Below, piece after piece: positions 42,094-52,478 of a stretch of DNA of 61,001 nt. A model generated the notes under the pieces. It did not search any database. It was not told where the DNA came from and saw nothing but the letters and a program-made list of their open reading frames with translations. Source of the DNA: Chara braunii (Eukaryota > Streptophyta > Charophyceae > Charales > Characeae); contig BFEA01000006.1 of the NCBI GenBank assembly GCA_003427395.1, forward strand, positions 4,930,357 to 4,991,357. Direction: 5' to 3'. Each line of letters starts with the position of its first letter. The first letter of the stretch is position 1. Position numbers and translations under genes: made by a program.

Positions 42094-43090
42094 TGATCAA
42101 AGACCGATTGGAGATCCAGTATCCAAACAACAAAGTGCTGAAGAATTCCTGGCCCCTCCTTGCGACTTCATCACTCCAGTTTTGGAAGTGAACTCTGAGA
42201 CGAACCCCGAATTCCCGGAAGAATGGGAATTCTGAATTGGTGACGAAGCCTCCATAGTCACAGTTTCAACAAAAGACGGCCCCATCTGTTATAGGTGTAG
42301 TGAAAGAGGTCACCTGGGCACTGACCCATCCTGCCCACGGTCCCCTGAACATTCAAAAGAAAAAAAGTTGAAACAGACCATGATGGTGGAAGTGGAAGAA
42401 GTAAAGGGCATCTGGTTCATCAACGACCAACACTACGAAGGGTGGGTCTTCGACGACACCATCCCGGATCCGAAATGGATATGGACGTACAACAACTCCA
42501 ACCCAACAACAAAGCAACCCGATGTGTTCCCTCCTTCAAACAGCAGATGGCATACAGTGGGAGCCAAAAAGGTAACGGGAATACCAGGGAAAATTCACAC
42601 AGACCCGGGCATCGACCCAGGCGCAATCAGAGAAGAGAAGAAGCACAAGGATCTGTTGTGGGACATGGAGACAATCAGGATCCAGACTGTCGAAACAAGC
42701 CAGATCACACATCTGGGCAACAACACCCTGCTCCATGAAGAGAAACAGATCTTGGAACATCGCCACCCCAAGCCAGAGATCGTTTCCACTCTCAAACGGA
42801 ATGTCGCCCCTGCCCCCAAAGAGAACCAAGAGGACAGAGCAGGGGAAGAAAGAATAGCAACCGGGAAAATCACCAGCTGTGAACAACCNCCTACAGGCCC
42901 CCCCCCCCCCCCCCGGATCAGACACGGATACCTCAACAGATTCCCACATGCGAATGGAGATCTCGCCAAACGCAGCGAGCCCCATCCCCTGGCTCGGGGA
43001 ATACCGTCAGAAAGCTGAAATGAACCGAGTACCCGTCAAGTTCAACTTGCATACACCAGCAAACATCCGCATGAGAGTTCACACATGAGA
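42094..43090 (+). pseudogene. Zinc-knuckle ORF interrupted by gypsy I (retroelement gag/ORF1-like)
   Basis: Open in one frame from the target site except for one TGA near 42,235. It encodes ICYRCSERGHLGTDPSC, a C-x2-C-x4-H-x6-C zinc knuckle slightly longer than the canonical CCHC spacing, then an acidic/tryptophan-containing stretch (VKGIWFINDQHYEGWVFDD), and after a C14 run with one N a shifted frame to about 43,088. Zinc knuckles followed by low-complexity tails fit Gag or LINE ORF1 proteins. The 5' part would lie before 25,566. The exact family is not known. Confidence 0.62.
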
Positions 43091-43226
43091 AGCCAAAACG
43101 AGATACAATCCACACTCGAAGATGTCGTCACCAATATTATTGCCAATATGCAAGAGTGTTTGTCACCAGCGGCTCTGCCGCACACACATACACACAGCGA
43201 GTCTCAACAAAGTAGTGGCTTCGGCT

Positions 43227-43316
<90 letters not shown>

Positions 43317-43528
43317 NTTCTGATAATATAAACTGTGAAACTCGGTCCTCATCTTCTCTATCTTTGTCTATTGTCAGACTATTGTTCATTGTGTGTGGGA
43401 GTACGATGCATGTCACCACCCAAGAGGCAAGTAGGCCGCTATATCAAGAGGTAGGGCAAAGAGCCCGCCCTCATTCTTCAGTGTGCGAGTTGGGCGTCAC
43501 GCTGCTGGAGCGCTGGCTGGAGTAACGC
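43091..43528. repeat. CT microsatellite and flanks
   Basis: (CT)n at 43,231-43,318 with one N; length unreliable. No gene in the flanks. Confidence 0.9.
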
Positions 43529-43566
43529 CTGTCTCTTATACACATCTAGATGTGTATAAGAGACAG
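43529..43566. other. Tn5 mosaic-end junction adapter (artefact)
   Basis: CTGTCTCTTATACACATCT followed by its reverse complement AGATGTGTATAAGAGACAG. This is the 19-bp transposase mosaic end in head-to-head form, as in mate-pair library circularisation junctions, not natural sequence. Confidence 0.98.
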
Positions 43567-44595
43567 CTTACTTGGTCTGCTCTGCCTCACTCTCTCTCTC
43601 TCTCTCTCCCCCAACCCTAGATCATTACCCTGGATACGCCCACTCAGGTATCTTACACCTTGGCGGATATGGCCGGCATCCTCCTCCTCTATGTCTAACC
43701 TCTGTCGACTATCTGTCAGGCACCCACTTCCTCTTCAGGCGCTCAGTGCCCGAGTTGCTGTAACGCACAAGCAACAGCAGCGCTTCCGCATCTCGCAACT
43801 GAACAAGTAACAAGTCGCTGCACTGTAGCAGCCAAATATAGGGCTTGTCTTCGCTTGGCTTGGTTGGGCTTGGCCTGCTTCATACCGGTACCATTCAGTC
43901 GCGGCCTGTCTGCTGCAAACATTTTGTCGGTTCGGTACCTTTCGAACGTTCCTGGGACTTGCTGCAATTTTGGACTTGGGGACTGTCAGACTGGACTTGG
44001 ATGCTTCTGGACTTTTCTTGTCGGGTACCGGGCAGACCCCTGCCGACCTACGACGCTTCAGTACCGACAACTACAGACCTACGACACTTCGATGTTAGCG
44101 TCCTACGGCCTACCCTACAGAACGGCTCTAGGACTTAGGACTCATCAGGACCTTGGGACCTGGACTGGGTGTCTGTAGCGTGAATCCTTTCACTCCCACC
44201 GGCCTAATATCGACCTCCTCCGAGAAAAATCTCACTTTTACCTGGCCTCTCGTATATGTTCAATCCAGATCTAGCCCTCTCGTAGAAGGATACAATGTGA
44301 GGGGCTGTTTGTATCAGTTCCTCCCTAGGGAACCACCGATCCTCGCTAGGTTCCTGATAAGCGAACCTGGCCTTATATTGTCTTTGAGGCCTTCCTCGAC
44401 AACCAGTTCGAAAGGTATCTTCAGCGACTATTTGATCGATATCATACTTTCCATCCATATCCAACGGTATCATGGAACGTCGGGAAGGAAACTGATTGTT
44501 TGTAATGCAGGGAAGTAACTTAGAGGCATGTAAAAGGGCCTTTACCCGATATAGGCCTCAGGCCTTGTAAAAATAAAGCAGTATGGGCCTTGAAA
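43567..44595 (-). mobile_element. Fragment of gypsy II-type 3' end between two adapters
   Basis: Minus strand 44,473-44,204 reads MDGKYDIDQIVAEDTFRTGC, RGRPQRQYKARFAYQEPSED and RWFPREELIQTAPHIV, the chromodomain-bearing C terminus of a gypsy integrase, closely related to 52,690-52,500. The stretch CACTCCCACCGGCCTAATAT just beyond the stop is also shared with 52,440, and more distant wording to 43,830 resembles 52,080-52,300. Both borders are adapters, so its true genomic place is unknown. Confidence 0.82.
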
Positions 44596-44633
44596 CTGTC
44601 TCTTATACACATCTAGATGTGTATAAGAGACAG
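44596..44633. other. Tn5 mosaic-end junction adapter (artefact)
   Basis: Second identical 38-bp mosaic-end dimer. Confidence 0.98.
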
Positions 44634-44636
44634 CGA

Positions 44637-45311
44637 TCGAAACAAGCCAGATCACACATCTGGGCAACAACACCCTGCTCCATGAAGAGAAACAGATCTT
44701 GGAACATCGCCACCCCAAGCCAGAGATCGTTNNNNNNNNNNNNNNNNNNNNNNNNNNNNNNNNNNNNNNNNNNNNNNNNNNNNNNNNNNNNNNNNNNNNN
44801 NNNNNNNNNNNNNNNNNNNNNNNNNNNNNNNNNNNNNNNNNNNNNNNNNNNNNNNNNNNNNNNNNNNNNNNNNNNNNNNNNNNNNNNNNNNNNNNNNNNN
44901 NNNNNNNNNNNNNNNNNNNNNNNNNNNNNNNNNNNNNNNNNNNNNNNNNNNNNNNNNNNNNNNNNNNNNNNNNNNNNNNNNNNNNNNNNNNNNNNNNNNN
45001 NNNNNNNNNNNNNNNNNNNNNNNNNNNNNNNNNNNNNNNNNNNNNNNNNNNNNNNNNNNNNNNNNNNNNNNNNNNNNNNNNNNNNNNNNNNNNNNNNNNN
45101 NNNNNNNNNNNNNNNNNNNNNNNNNNNNNNNNNNNNNNNNNNNNNNNNNNNNNNNNNNNNNNNNNNNNNNNNNNNNNNNNNNNNNNNNNNNNNNNNNNNN
45201 NNNNNNNNNNNNNNNNNNNNNNNNNNNNNNNNNNNNNNNNNNNNNNNNNNNNNNNNNNNNNNNNNNNNNNNNNNNNNNNNNNNNNNNNNNNNNNNNNNNN
45301 NNNNNNNNNNN
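44637..45311. other. False duplicate and assembly gap
   Basis: 44,637-44,731 repeats 42,690-42,784 exactly as far as can be read, then 580 N (44,732-45,311). The duplicate sits right after an adapter, so it is most likely a mate-pair read wrongly assembled. Confidence 0.95.
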
Positions 45312-46040
45312 ACTACAGCGCTGCTGGGAGGAAGAAGTCGGGAGCTTCCACCTTGGCTATGGTGGAGCTCTACCGGTAGGAGGAGGGAGAAGGGGACCAA
45401 GGAGGAGAGTGGCGAGGTACTTACCGGCTATAGTAGACACCATCTTCATCTCCTTGCTAGGCGCTGCATCAGGAAGGCCCCAGTGCGGGTAGTGCCGCAT
45501 CAAGGAAGCTCGGACAGAGTCAGGCATGGCGGTTGAGTGGGCAGCGACATAGCTGCTGGGTGATGATCTTGAAGTAGGGCAGCGGTATAGCTGCTTTGGG
45601 TTGTCTTTGTACAGGAGGTTGAAGCCTCAGTAGTCCGCCATCTCCTCGGCCTGTATGTGGAGGAAGAAGAAGGACTGCCATGGCTATGGTGGACCTCATC
45701 TTGTGCCTGCAGTAGAAGTGGGATTCGGACATTGATTCTGGTTCAGTTGTTCAACATTATTATTGTTTATTTATTGTTTGAATAAGAGAGGAGGAGATAC
45801 AGAGAAGGAGGTTGTTGAGCGAAGAAGAAGAGCTTTGTCTTTGGTCTATGCTGGAGTACATCATCTCTTTCTTCTTTCTTAATTCTTCTTCTTCTTTCCC
45901 TCTCTCTCCTCTCAAGTTCTTTCATTTCTTTTGCAATTGGACGGCATTGGGCTCAAGTTCATTCATTTCTTTTCGCAATTGGACAACATTGTACTTTCTG
46001 ATGATTGTGGATTACGAAATTGGCCAGTCATCTGTTATTT
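45312..46040 (-). repeat. GAA-tract family copy 3 with exon-like segment
   Basis: Minus strand from 46,040: CAATG(T/C)(T/C)GTCCAATTGC twice, a GAA tract, TGTACTCCAGCATAGACCAA, then coding-like sequence KDNPKQLYRCPTS and MPDSVRASLMRHYPHWGLPD, AAPSKEMKMVSTIAG, ending at a perfect donor GGTAAGT near 45,425. Same order as 39,098-39,680. The other end is lost in the gap. Confidence 0.78.
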
Positions 46041-46074
46041 CAAATATATATTTGTTGGAAACTAGTAGGTATGT

Positions 46075-46225
46075 GTTATTAATAGGTTTTCGGTTTACTA
46101 TACCTAATGCTGCTAGTGCATGTCAAAAAGTTTTTATAACTAATCGCATAGGAGATTTTTTTTCACTTTTAGGAATCTTAGGATTCTATTGGTTTACAAA
46201 TAGCTTCAGATACATGGAGGAGGTG
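46075..46225 (+). pseudogene. ndhF: Plastid ndhF fragment
   Basis: Reads [20 protein letters not shown] and [20 protein letters not shown] followed by NSFRYMEEV. The order ACQKxFxTNRxGDFxxLLGI is that of plastid NDH subunit 5 rather than mitochondrial nad5. It is about 50 codons, with no frameshift inside. It abuts the GAA-family repeat at 46,040. Confidence 0.85.
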
Positions 46226-47500
46226 CTATGGTCGTTTTTTGTGGGGCCAACTCAAACGGTCAACTCCGAAATGAGTTGGTAGCCCAAAATGGAAAGAAAC
46301 AAAAGACGCAAATAGACAGAACAGTGCATTTGGTCGAAAATGAGGGCTAGATGCACCAAAAATTGCAAAAGTGAGCCTTGGGGCTCTAATCTGAAGCAAG
46401 GACCACTTGGGGGTAGCCCGTATTTATGTTGGCCTTGGATCCCAGCCAGATCCAAGGCTAAGAATTCACCGAGGGGAAAGAAAATGCCTCGGCCTACCCA
46501 AATAGGGCAAATGTTAGTAGCAGCGAGGCCACACATATTCGGTGGAGGGCACTCGAGCGGATTTTAAATAAAATACCCAATAGTCCCCTTGCCAACTTCA
46601 TCCTCAGATAGTCCCTCACCATCATCCCTCCTGCTTTGTGTTTGTCGCACTCTAGAAAGGTCTGCAGTCGAAGAACATCGTGCTTGTGGCACGGATGCTC
46701 GGGGCGGCAAAAGAAGGGGACTGGATGTTGGGGAGGGTTGTGATGGGGAGAATGAACACGTTCGTCTTTGTCCAAGAACAGAGATGGAGGAAAGGGGAGT
46801 AAGCTGAGGCTGGGGAGTAAGCCAAGGCCGACATTCAAGACGGCGAAGTAGGCGTTCCACAGGGGCAGATTAGACCGACGAAAAATAGGATTACGAAGTT
46901 TGTGTAGACGAAGCAATTTGTGTGGATAAAGTTGTTGGTGTGGACGGAGTGGTTTGTGGATCAGGAAGAGGTGTAACGGATGGAGACAAAACCAAGGGAG
47001 GTAGGAGCGGTGAAGACGGGGATGGTGGAGCAGTAGGAAACCGGGTAACAAACTGAGACAAATCCAGGGGAAATAAGGGCGGTGAGGACGAGGGTGGTGA
47101 AGCCACGGATGGTGAAGTGGTTCAAGCAAAGACACGGGGGCCAATCACTGGTGAGATCCGAAGAGGGGACTCGGCAGGTGCCAATGTAGGCAGGGCAACG
47201 AATGCCATGGAGGAACACACCGAGACAAAAGGCGGCACAGCAGCCCCTGGTCCAGTTGCGCCCGAGGAATCAAACGTAGAACCAACCAAGGTCGATGGGG
47301 AAAAAGTTGTGAACCAAAAAGGGGCAGGCGTGGTCACAAACGACAAGGATGAGGACACAGGTGCGACAAATGCAGGTAATAAAGAAGATGATGCGACATA
47401 TGTGACAGGCGCAGGTAATGAAGAAAAGGTGGTGACAAAAGTAGTTTGGAAGCACAATGTGAGAAGTGTGTGGTGAATAAAACATCGAAGCATGTGGCGA
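46226..47500 (-). other. Ser/Thr/Pro-rich open stretch, function unknown; internal about 75-bp repeat
   Basis: The minus strand is open over several overlapping segments between 47,571 and 46,600 with a Pro/Ser/Thr-rich product; the plus strand also has a 119-codon frame at 47,117-47,476. Two diverged copies of an about 75-bp unit (GTAACGGATGGAGACAAAAC / GTAACAAACTGAGACAAATC) lie at 46,970-47,105. I cannot say whether any is translated. Confidence 0.3.
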
Positions 47501-47501
47501 T

Positions 47502-47640
47502 GTCGGGGCAGAAGTCCTAATAAGCCCGGTAATTTTGAATGTCGAACAATGTTCGACTTCGGTTCAGTCACCCGGGCCTCTCGACTTGATGAGATTGGAT
47601 TATCTGTCGAAGGTATACCTAAACCTAACCTATGACCAAG
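47502..47640 (+). mobile_element. Terminal-repeat-start-like segment related to 28,976
   Basis: TGTCGGGGCAGAAGTCC aligns with TGTCAGGACAGAAACCC at 28,976, and further shared wording follows (ACT(T/C)G...GATGAGATTGGA / GATGAGATTGACG, CCTAAACCTAACC / CCTAAAACCTAACG). This is the left end of a second element of the nested family. Confidence 0.65.
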
Positions 47641-48009
47641 AGGCTAAAATGTTTTTGAAATTTGGATGCTTGTTGACATCCGAAAATGGGAGGTGATGAC
47701 CAACGGTGTAACCGGTCCCGCCTATCGTGTTCGGTGAGACCGTAAGGACGCGCAATTGATGGAACAGTAAGTTTTAACCTACCTTTTTAAGGGCGCACGG
47801 TTGTTAAGCAACGCAATTCAGGGTCTGGATGGTTGGTAATAGCAATCACGTCAGGCGCGCGACCGCGGCCAAGCAGGAGCCAACGGCGAGATGGTGAGGG
47901 TTGCTAACCCAGATAAGTTGCGCACACAACCTGTTGCCCACGGCTCGAGCCGACAAAACCCTACTGGGTTGTGGGCAGGAGCGGTAGCGAGGGCAAGCTC
48001 CCGTAGAAG
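47641..48009. other. No gene seen
   Basis: Unassigned, between the terminal-repeat-like start and the retroposon-like unit. Confidence 0.4.
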
Positions 48010-48225
48010 GAGTTAGCCCAATAGGTAAGACTTCAGGCTCGCATGCCGCTGATGCAAACATCAAACCCGAGATACCTTAAAATTCGGCTAGCTTCTTTTG
48101 TTGGAGTCGCCGGTCTCGGAACAATATGGTGTGGCCAATTTCGGTCATGCGATCATCGAGATCGCGCGGCTGAGATCAGCCTCACCGTAGGTTAACATGG
48201 CTTGCGCAAAAATGACACACCGACA
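48010..48225 (+). mobile_element. Second tRNA-like/U6-like retroposon unit
   Basis: Head TTAGCCCAATAGGTAAGAC fits a pol III A box (TRGYNNARNNG), and CATCAAACCCGAG resembles a B box about 44 bp later. Then GGCTAGCTTCTTTT, ATTTCGGTCATGCGATCATC, GAGATCGCGCGGCTG and a U6-like CATGGCTTGCGCAAAAATGA at 48,196 follow in the same order as 30,060-30,264. No A-rich tail is present here. Confidence 0.55.
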
Positions 48226-48649
48226 GTCGCGTGGTGTGTATGCATGGGTAGGATGAGCAAAATCGAATGAATCTACCACTAGAACATGGAAATCTACACT
48301 ACCACATTGTCCCCACCCTCCTCCGTTGTTTGAGTTCACCTGCGCTTGTTCGATCTGCTAAACGGGCTGCAGATGGGCGCCCGAACCTGGCGTCAGTTGC
48401 ACCTAGGTACAGGCGCACGTGAGGAAAGGGGGGGAAAGAAGACCCTTTAGAGCTCGACTCTAGGTCGACTCTGTGAAATGACTTGGGGTGTGGAGCTGGT
48501 CGTTCGTCTCAAAACAACAAACAGCCTCCCCACAAGGAAAATGAGGGGTAAGGGAGAAAAAAAAAAAAAAAAAAGGGGAAAAAAGGGGAAAGGAAGGCGC
48601 AACGGCCACGAATGTGGCCGCGGTCACACCTCAAATTCGGGCCACTTGG
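48226..48649. other. No gene; holds a GGATGAGCAAAATCGAATGA copy
   Basis: TAGGATGAGCAAAATCGAATGAATC at about 48,249 is the partner motif of the 12.6-14.4 kb modules. An A18 run is at about 48,558. Confidence 0.55.
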
Positions 48650-48915
48650 TCTGAGTGTGACCACTCAGACTGCGCCTGTATCTGAAGGGCCTTTTGAAAA
48701 GCGGTTGAGTACAGCCACTCCTTCCACGTACCTGAACTGGGAAAAGTGATGGGTATAGGGGAAAATTAAAAATAAAAAGGAGGCAATTGAAAGTAAATGC
48801 CTCCCTAAATGTGTGGTTGGGCTGCAGCCGCACTGAACCCTTGATCTTGGCCAGATCAAGGGCCCTAGGTGAGTTACGTTTTCTCCTTGGGGGAAGAAGT
48901 GTTGGGCAGTCTTCA

Positions 48916-48934
48916 GCTGGCTATAAAAGCCAGC
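48916..48934 (+). promoter_or_regulatory. TATA box inside a palindrome
   Basis: GCTGGCTATAAAAGCCAGC, identical to the copy at 33,793. Confidence 0.75.
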
Positions 48935-51131
48935 AACACCCACACTTGCCTCACAGTTGTTGAGGTTGTGATGCTTCTCACTTGCACTTCAAGTTCAAAT
49001 GAGCTCCATCACATTGTGACAAGTGGTGCTGCCAGTGGAGGTTTTGTTGGAGGAAGGAGAGGAAGTGTTGTTGGAGAGGAGAGTGGAGGTTTGCAGAATG
49101 AGGGGAGACGCTGCTGGAAGAGGACAGGCCACGACACCTATAGCCAAAGGCTAAGAGCTCACTGCCCCACCCCTGTGCTGGTGTTGTGGCCAACGGTCTG
49201 CGTTAGAGTCCTGACGATGCAACAAGCAGCACCAATATTAGTGGTTTGTGTTGCCGAAGTGCCGACAAGACGATCTCTATCGTTTTAAGGGGATATGTTG
49301 TCGGCTTTACCATGCGGCGCTGACGTCATCTCTCGCGTGAGTGTGGGGAGGTGTTGGTCGCCGTGCGAGAATTTTTTTGACGTGAGGAGAAGTGTCGTTT
49401 GTGTGGTGGTGCGGCGACCATGCCGCATAAATTTTCAGCGCGCCCTTACCATTTTTCAAAGAGGGTGTCACTTGATTTACTGCGTTGTATTAGCATAGAT
49501 GTCAACATTGGCGTGTGTGAGGGGAGGTGCTATTCGAATGACGGCACATCAACTACAACGATTTAAGGGGAGGTACTGCCTATTCGGCAGCATGATGGCA
49601 ACAATTTTTTTTTTAGGAGTGACGATCACAACGGTACTATACAGTGCTGGTTTTTCTTTTTTTTTCGAGGAGCGTTGCAAGTTTGACAACGGCCTTTTGA
49701 GTGAACCAATGTGACCTAGGTGTGGCACGAACATTGCTGGTCCATTTTAGGACCGCGCAGTAGTGCATGGATCAGTAGCATGAGCAGAGTGCAGAGTGAG
49801 TCCACACGCCAGTAGTCATTGGGGCTTGCAGCACATGCGGTTTTCAGCCAGGGCCACCTTTTTCTTTTGCGGCATGCAGAGCGAGCAGGTTTTGAGTTTG
49901 GGACCATCAGGTGCTGCGGCGGTAACGTGGGACCACCTAGGCCCATTTTGGGACCAGGTGGGATTAATTTTGAGATCGGGACGGGCATGTTGGTATGACT
50001 ATTGTGATTGGACATGGTGACTGGAGGCGGTGTGGGCTTGCGGTTGGGTGGGGAGTATCCTTGGTGGTTAAAGTGCAGTTGGAACTGTGTTGAGACAACC
50101 CGAGACGTTGGGACTGGTCAAAGCAGGGATCAATTTGGGACACTGGGAACACGTGAAAACTCATTGTTGGGAACACCCTCTTGTGGGGCTATCTCACATG
50201 AGTTTTTTTGGGGGGCTCGATCTCTGCTCATTTTAGTACTTAAGAGAGAACGTGGACCAACTTTTGTGGAAAGGCCGCAACTCGTGGAGTCATGCGACAG
50301 TCATTTTCTTTTGATTGGGATATTACTCAGCTTTCTTGAGTGAGCCGATCCAAATTTCACTCAAGGTCAATTTCCCTTCATATTTGTGTGAGCCCACACT
50401 TTTCTTGACCCTGCTTGTTTTGAATATTCGAAAGAAAAGGCGGAGGAAAGTTGTGTGAGTCGTGCATGTGAGTGGAAAGGTGTGACTTGAGTATGAAATT
50501 GTACTGGTTTCTTTTGAATTTGTTTTTTTTTTGCGTTCTATGCAGGTAGGTAGAAGGATACTTGCAAAGGAGATTGGTTATGCATACTGAGGAAAGAGGA
50601 AAATGGTTGTTTCCTTTTACTTCTCACCTGCCTGCATGTCAAAAGAGATTCCTTGCTTTGAAGATCTTTAATTTTGTGTGCACCGTAAAACGAATTCGAT
50701 TGAAATAAAAAAGACAAGGTCCAATGGACTTAGCCTTTTTTCGAGGATTGACCCTTTCTATCCCGAATGACCTTATCTACGTGTATTTGTTCAAACAATT
50801 TTTTTTCTCTATCTCCTTCTGATTCTTGTCGTCCAAGCTATACCCTGAACTTAGGAGAAATAAGAACAACTGAAAACTACTTGTGTAGATACGTTTTGTC
50901 TCTAGGAAGCATCTGCGGCAGGGGTTCATTGCTTTAGGAGTCAACCCTATTATCGACCCAGAGTGGACCGTTCTACGGAGGGGTTCTATACCGATTCGGT
51001 GGAGACGGCCCGACTTCTAAGATCTGAGTCTTGTGCTCGGGCGGGGAGGAGGAGTCCAAACCACTTCCTAAAGAGTTAAGACGTGAAACACTTCAAGTAA
51101 TGTACCTAATCAAGAATCATCCGCAAAGCAG

Positions 51132-51341
51132 CATATCATCCAAGAAGATTAGAAGTGCATGGAGATTAATGTTGAGTGTGTCTAGTCTTAGTTTGGCGGT
51201 AGGCGAGAATGAATGACGTAGGATGTGCATCTGCATCATATCATCCAAGAAGATTAGAAGCGCATGGAGATGAATGTGAGTGTGTCTAGTCTTAGTTCGG
51301 CGGTAGGCGAGAATGAATGACTTAGGATGTGCATCTCATTA
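51132..51341 (+). repeat. 105-bp tandem duplication
   Basis: CATATCATCCAAGAAGATTA starts at 51,132 and 51,237; copy 3 of the family (36,000 region) has a single copy, so the duplication arose in this copy. Confidence 0.93.
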
Positions 51342-51580
51342 AGTCAAAATTGAGGTAGTCTAACTACCTTGTCTGTTGCATCGAGGTTTTTATCAAAAGC
51401 CAACTCCTCGTTGACGGTTCTATGATCTTTTATTTATGGAGTTTGACCCCAGATGGTCGGGTTTTATTTTGATCTTGTGTTATTGGATGTATCAAATGAT
51501 GATTTGGATTTTTCCATGTATCATTTCATATTCGATATATCTTCCTATCGACCCGATCGATTCGTTTTAATGTAATTATT

Positions 51581-52440
51581 GCAATCAGACTCACTTTCTT
51601 TCCACTTCGCACACATGCAAACAGATGGAGACTCACACTGGCGCAGGGCGCCCACTCAAAGCTTAGAGATATGGAAATCAAGAACACAGTTCAGATGCAA
51701 GTTCTCTTCAACAGGCAATGGCGCATCAGCACCTGAACATCCCAACCTTCGTCATTGAGTCCAACCCCACTGTTCACACACGCTCACTCTGGATCACCCT
51801 GAATACCACCACACACATACACTGTCCAACTTCCTCCTACAACGGCTATGGCCACACTACCACTACTGACTACGGCTACGATCTCCCTTAAGCCCACTTC
51901 GTCTTCGGGCAACCTGCAGACCACCTTCGCACAAGACGCTGTAGCAGCGTTGCCGCATGGCTTACGCAGCGAATGAACGAATGGTTGGGCTCTGCCTCTT
52001 GATTTATACTTTTGTAACTCGTCGGTCTGCCCCTTTCCCAGTCCCTTGGTGCACACAGTCCCTCTTGGTACTTGTTGGACTGGACAAGGACTGACTGGAC
52101 CGGTACCGCTGACTGCATGGTTTTGCACTGCCAACTTGATGCTGCTTCCGGAACTTCCGAAAGTCTGTGGGCTTGGCCTTTCGGGTACTGTAGCACAGAC
52201 CCTTGACCTTTCAGAATGCCTATAGCTACGACCCCTACAAAGTTGTAACCCCTACCTGACAGACCTACAGATCGAATATCTACATCTACAATCCTGCGAC
52301 AGACAAACAACAACTAACGAAACACAGGTCGTGGGTTCAAACACTCGGGGGTCAACTCAATATTGTACACGGGTAAGGTAAGGTATGGGGATCGAACCCT
52401 AGAATCTGCATCTGCCCCTGCAAGGGTGAAAACCGTTTCA
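51581..52440 (-). other. Probable 3' LTR region of gypsy II, no gene
   Basis: It lies beyond the chromodomain end of gypsy II where the 3' LTR should be. It resembles parts of 43,830-44,190 (GGTACCG/CGGTACC-rich, CCTACAGA). I could not find a matching 5' LTR before the window ends, so LTR limits are undefined. Confidence 0.4.
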
Positions 52441-52478
52441 CTCCCGCCGGCCTAAATTTGAGGTCCTCCGAGAATACT

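Larger units (their letters stand above)
48650..51580 (+). repeat. TATA-palindrome family, copy 4 (longest)
   Basis: Collinear with 33,740-36,340 over about 2.6 kb and, upstream of the TATA box, with 31,380-31,560 (AGCGGTTGAGTACAGCC...ACTGGGAAA, GATCAAGGGCC). It ends near 51,580 at TTTAATGTAATTA, matching TTTTTTGTAATTA at 36,330. There is no conserved protein. A 105-bp internal duplication lies at 51,132-51,341. Confidence 0.92.

Noticed and set aside
44583-45536. Open frame of about 317 codons
   Set aside because: It runs through the 580-bp N gap and begins in the Tn5 adapter.
46494-47144. 216-codon His/Pro/Leu-rich frame on the minus strand
   Set aside because: Other frames over the same DNA are equally open and repeats inflate it; no domain is seen.
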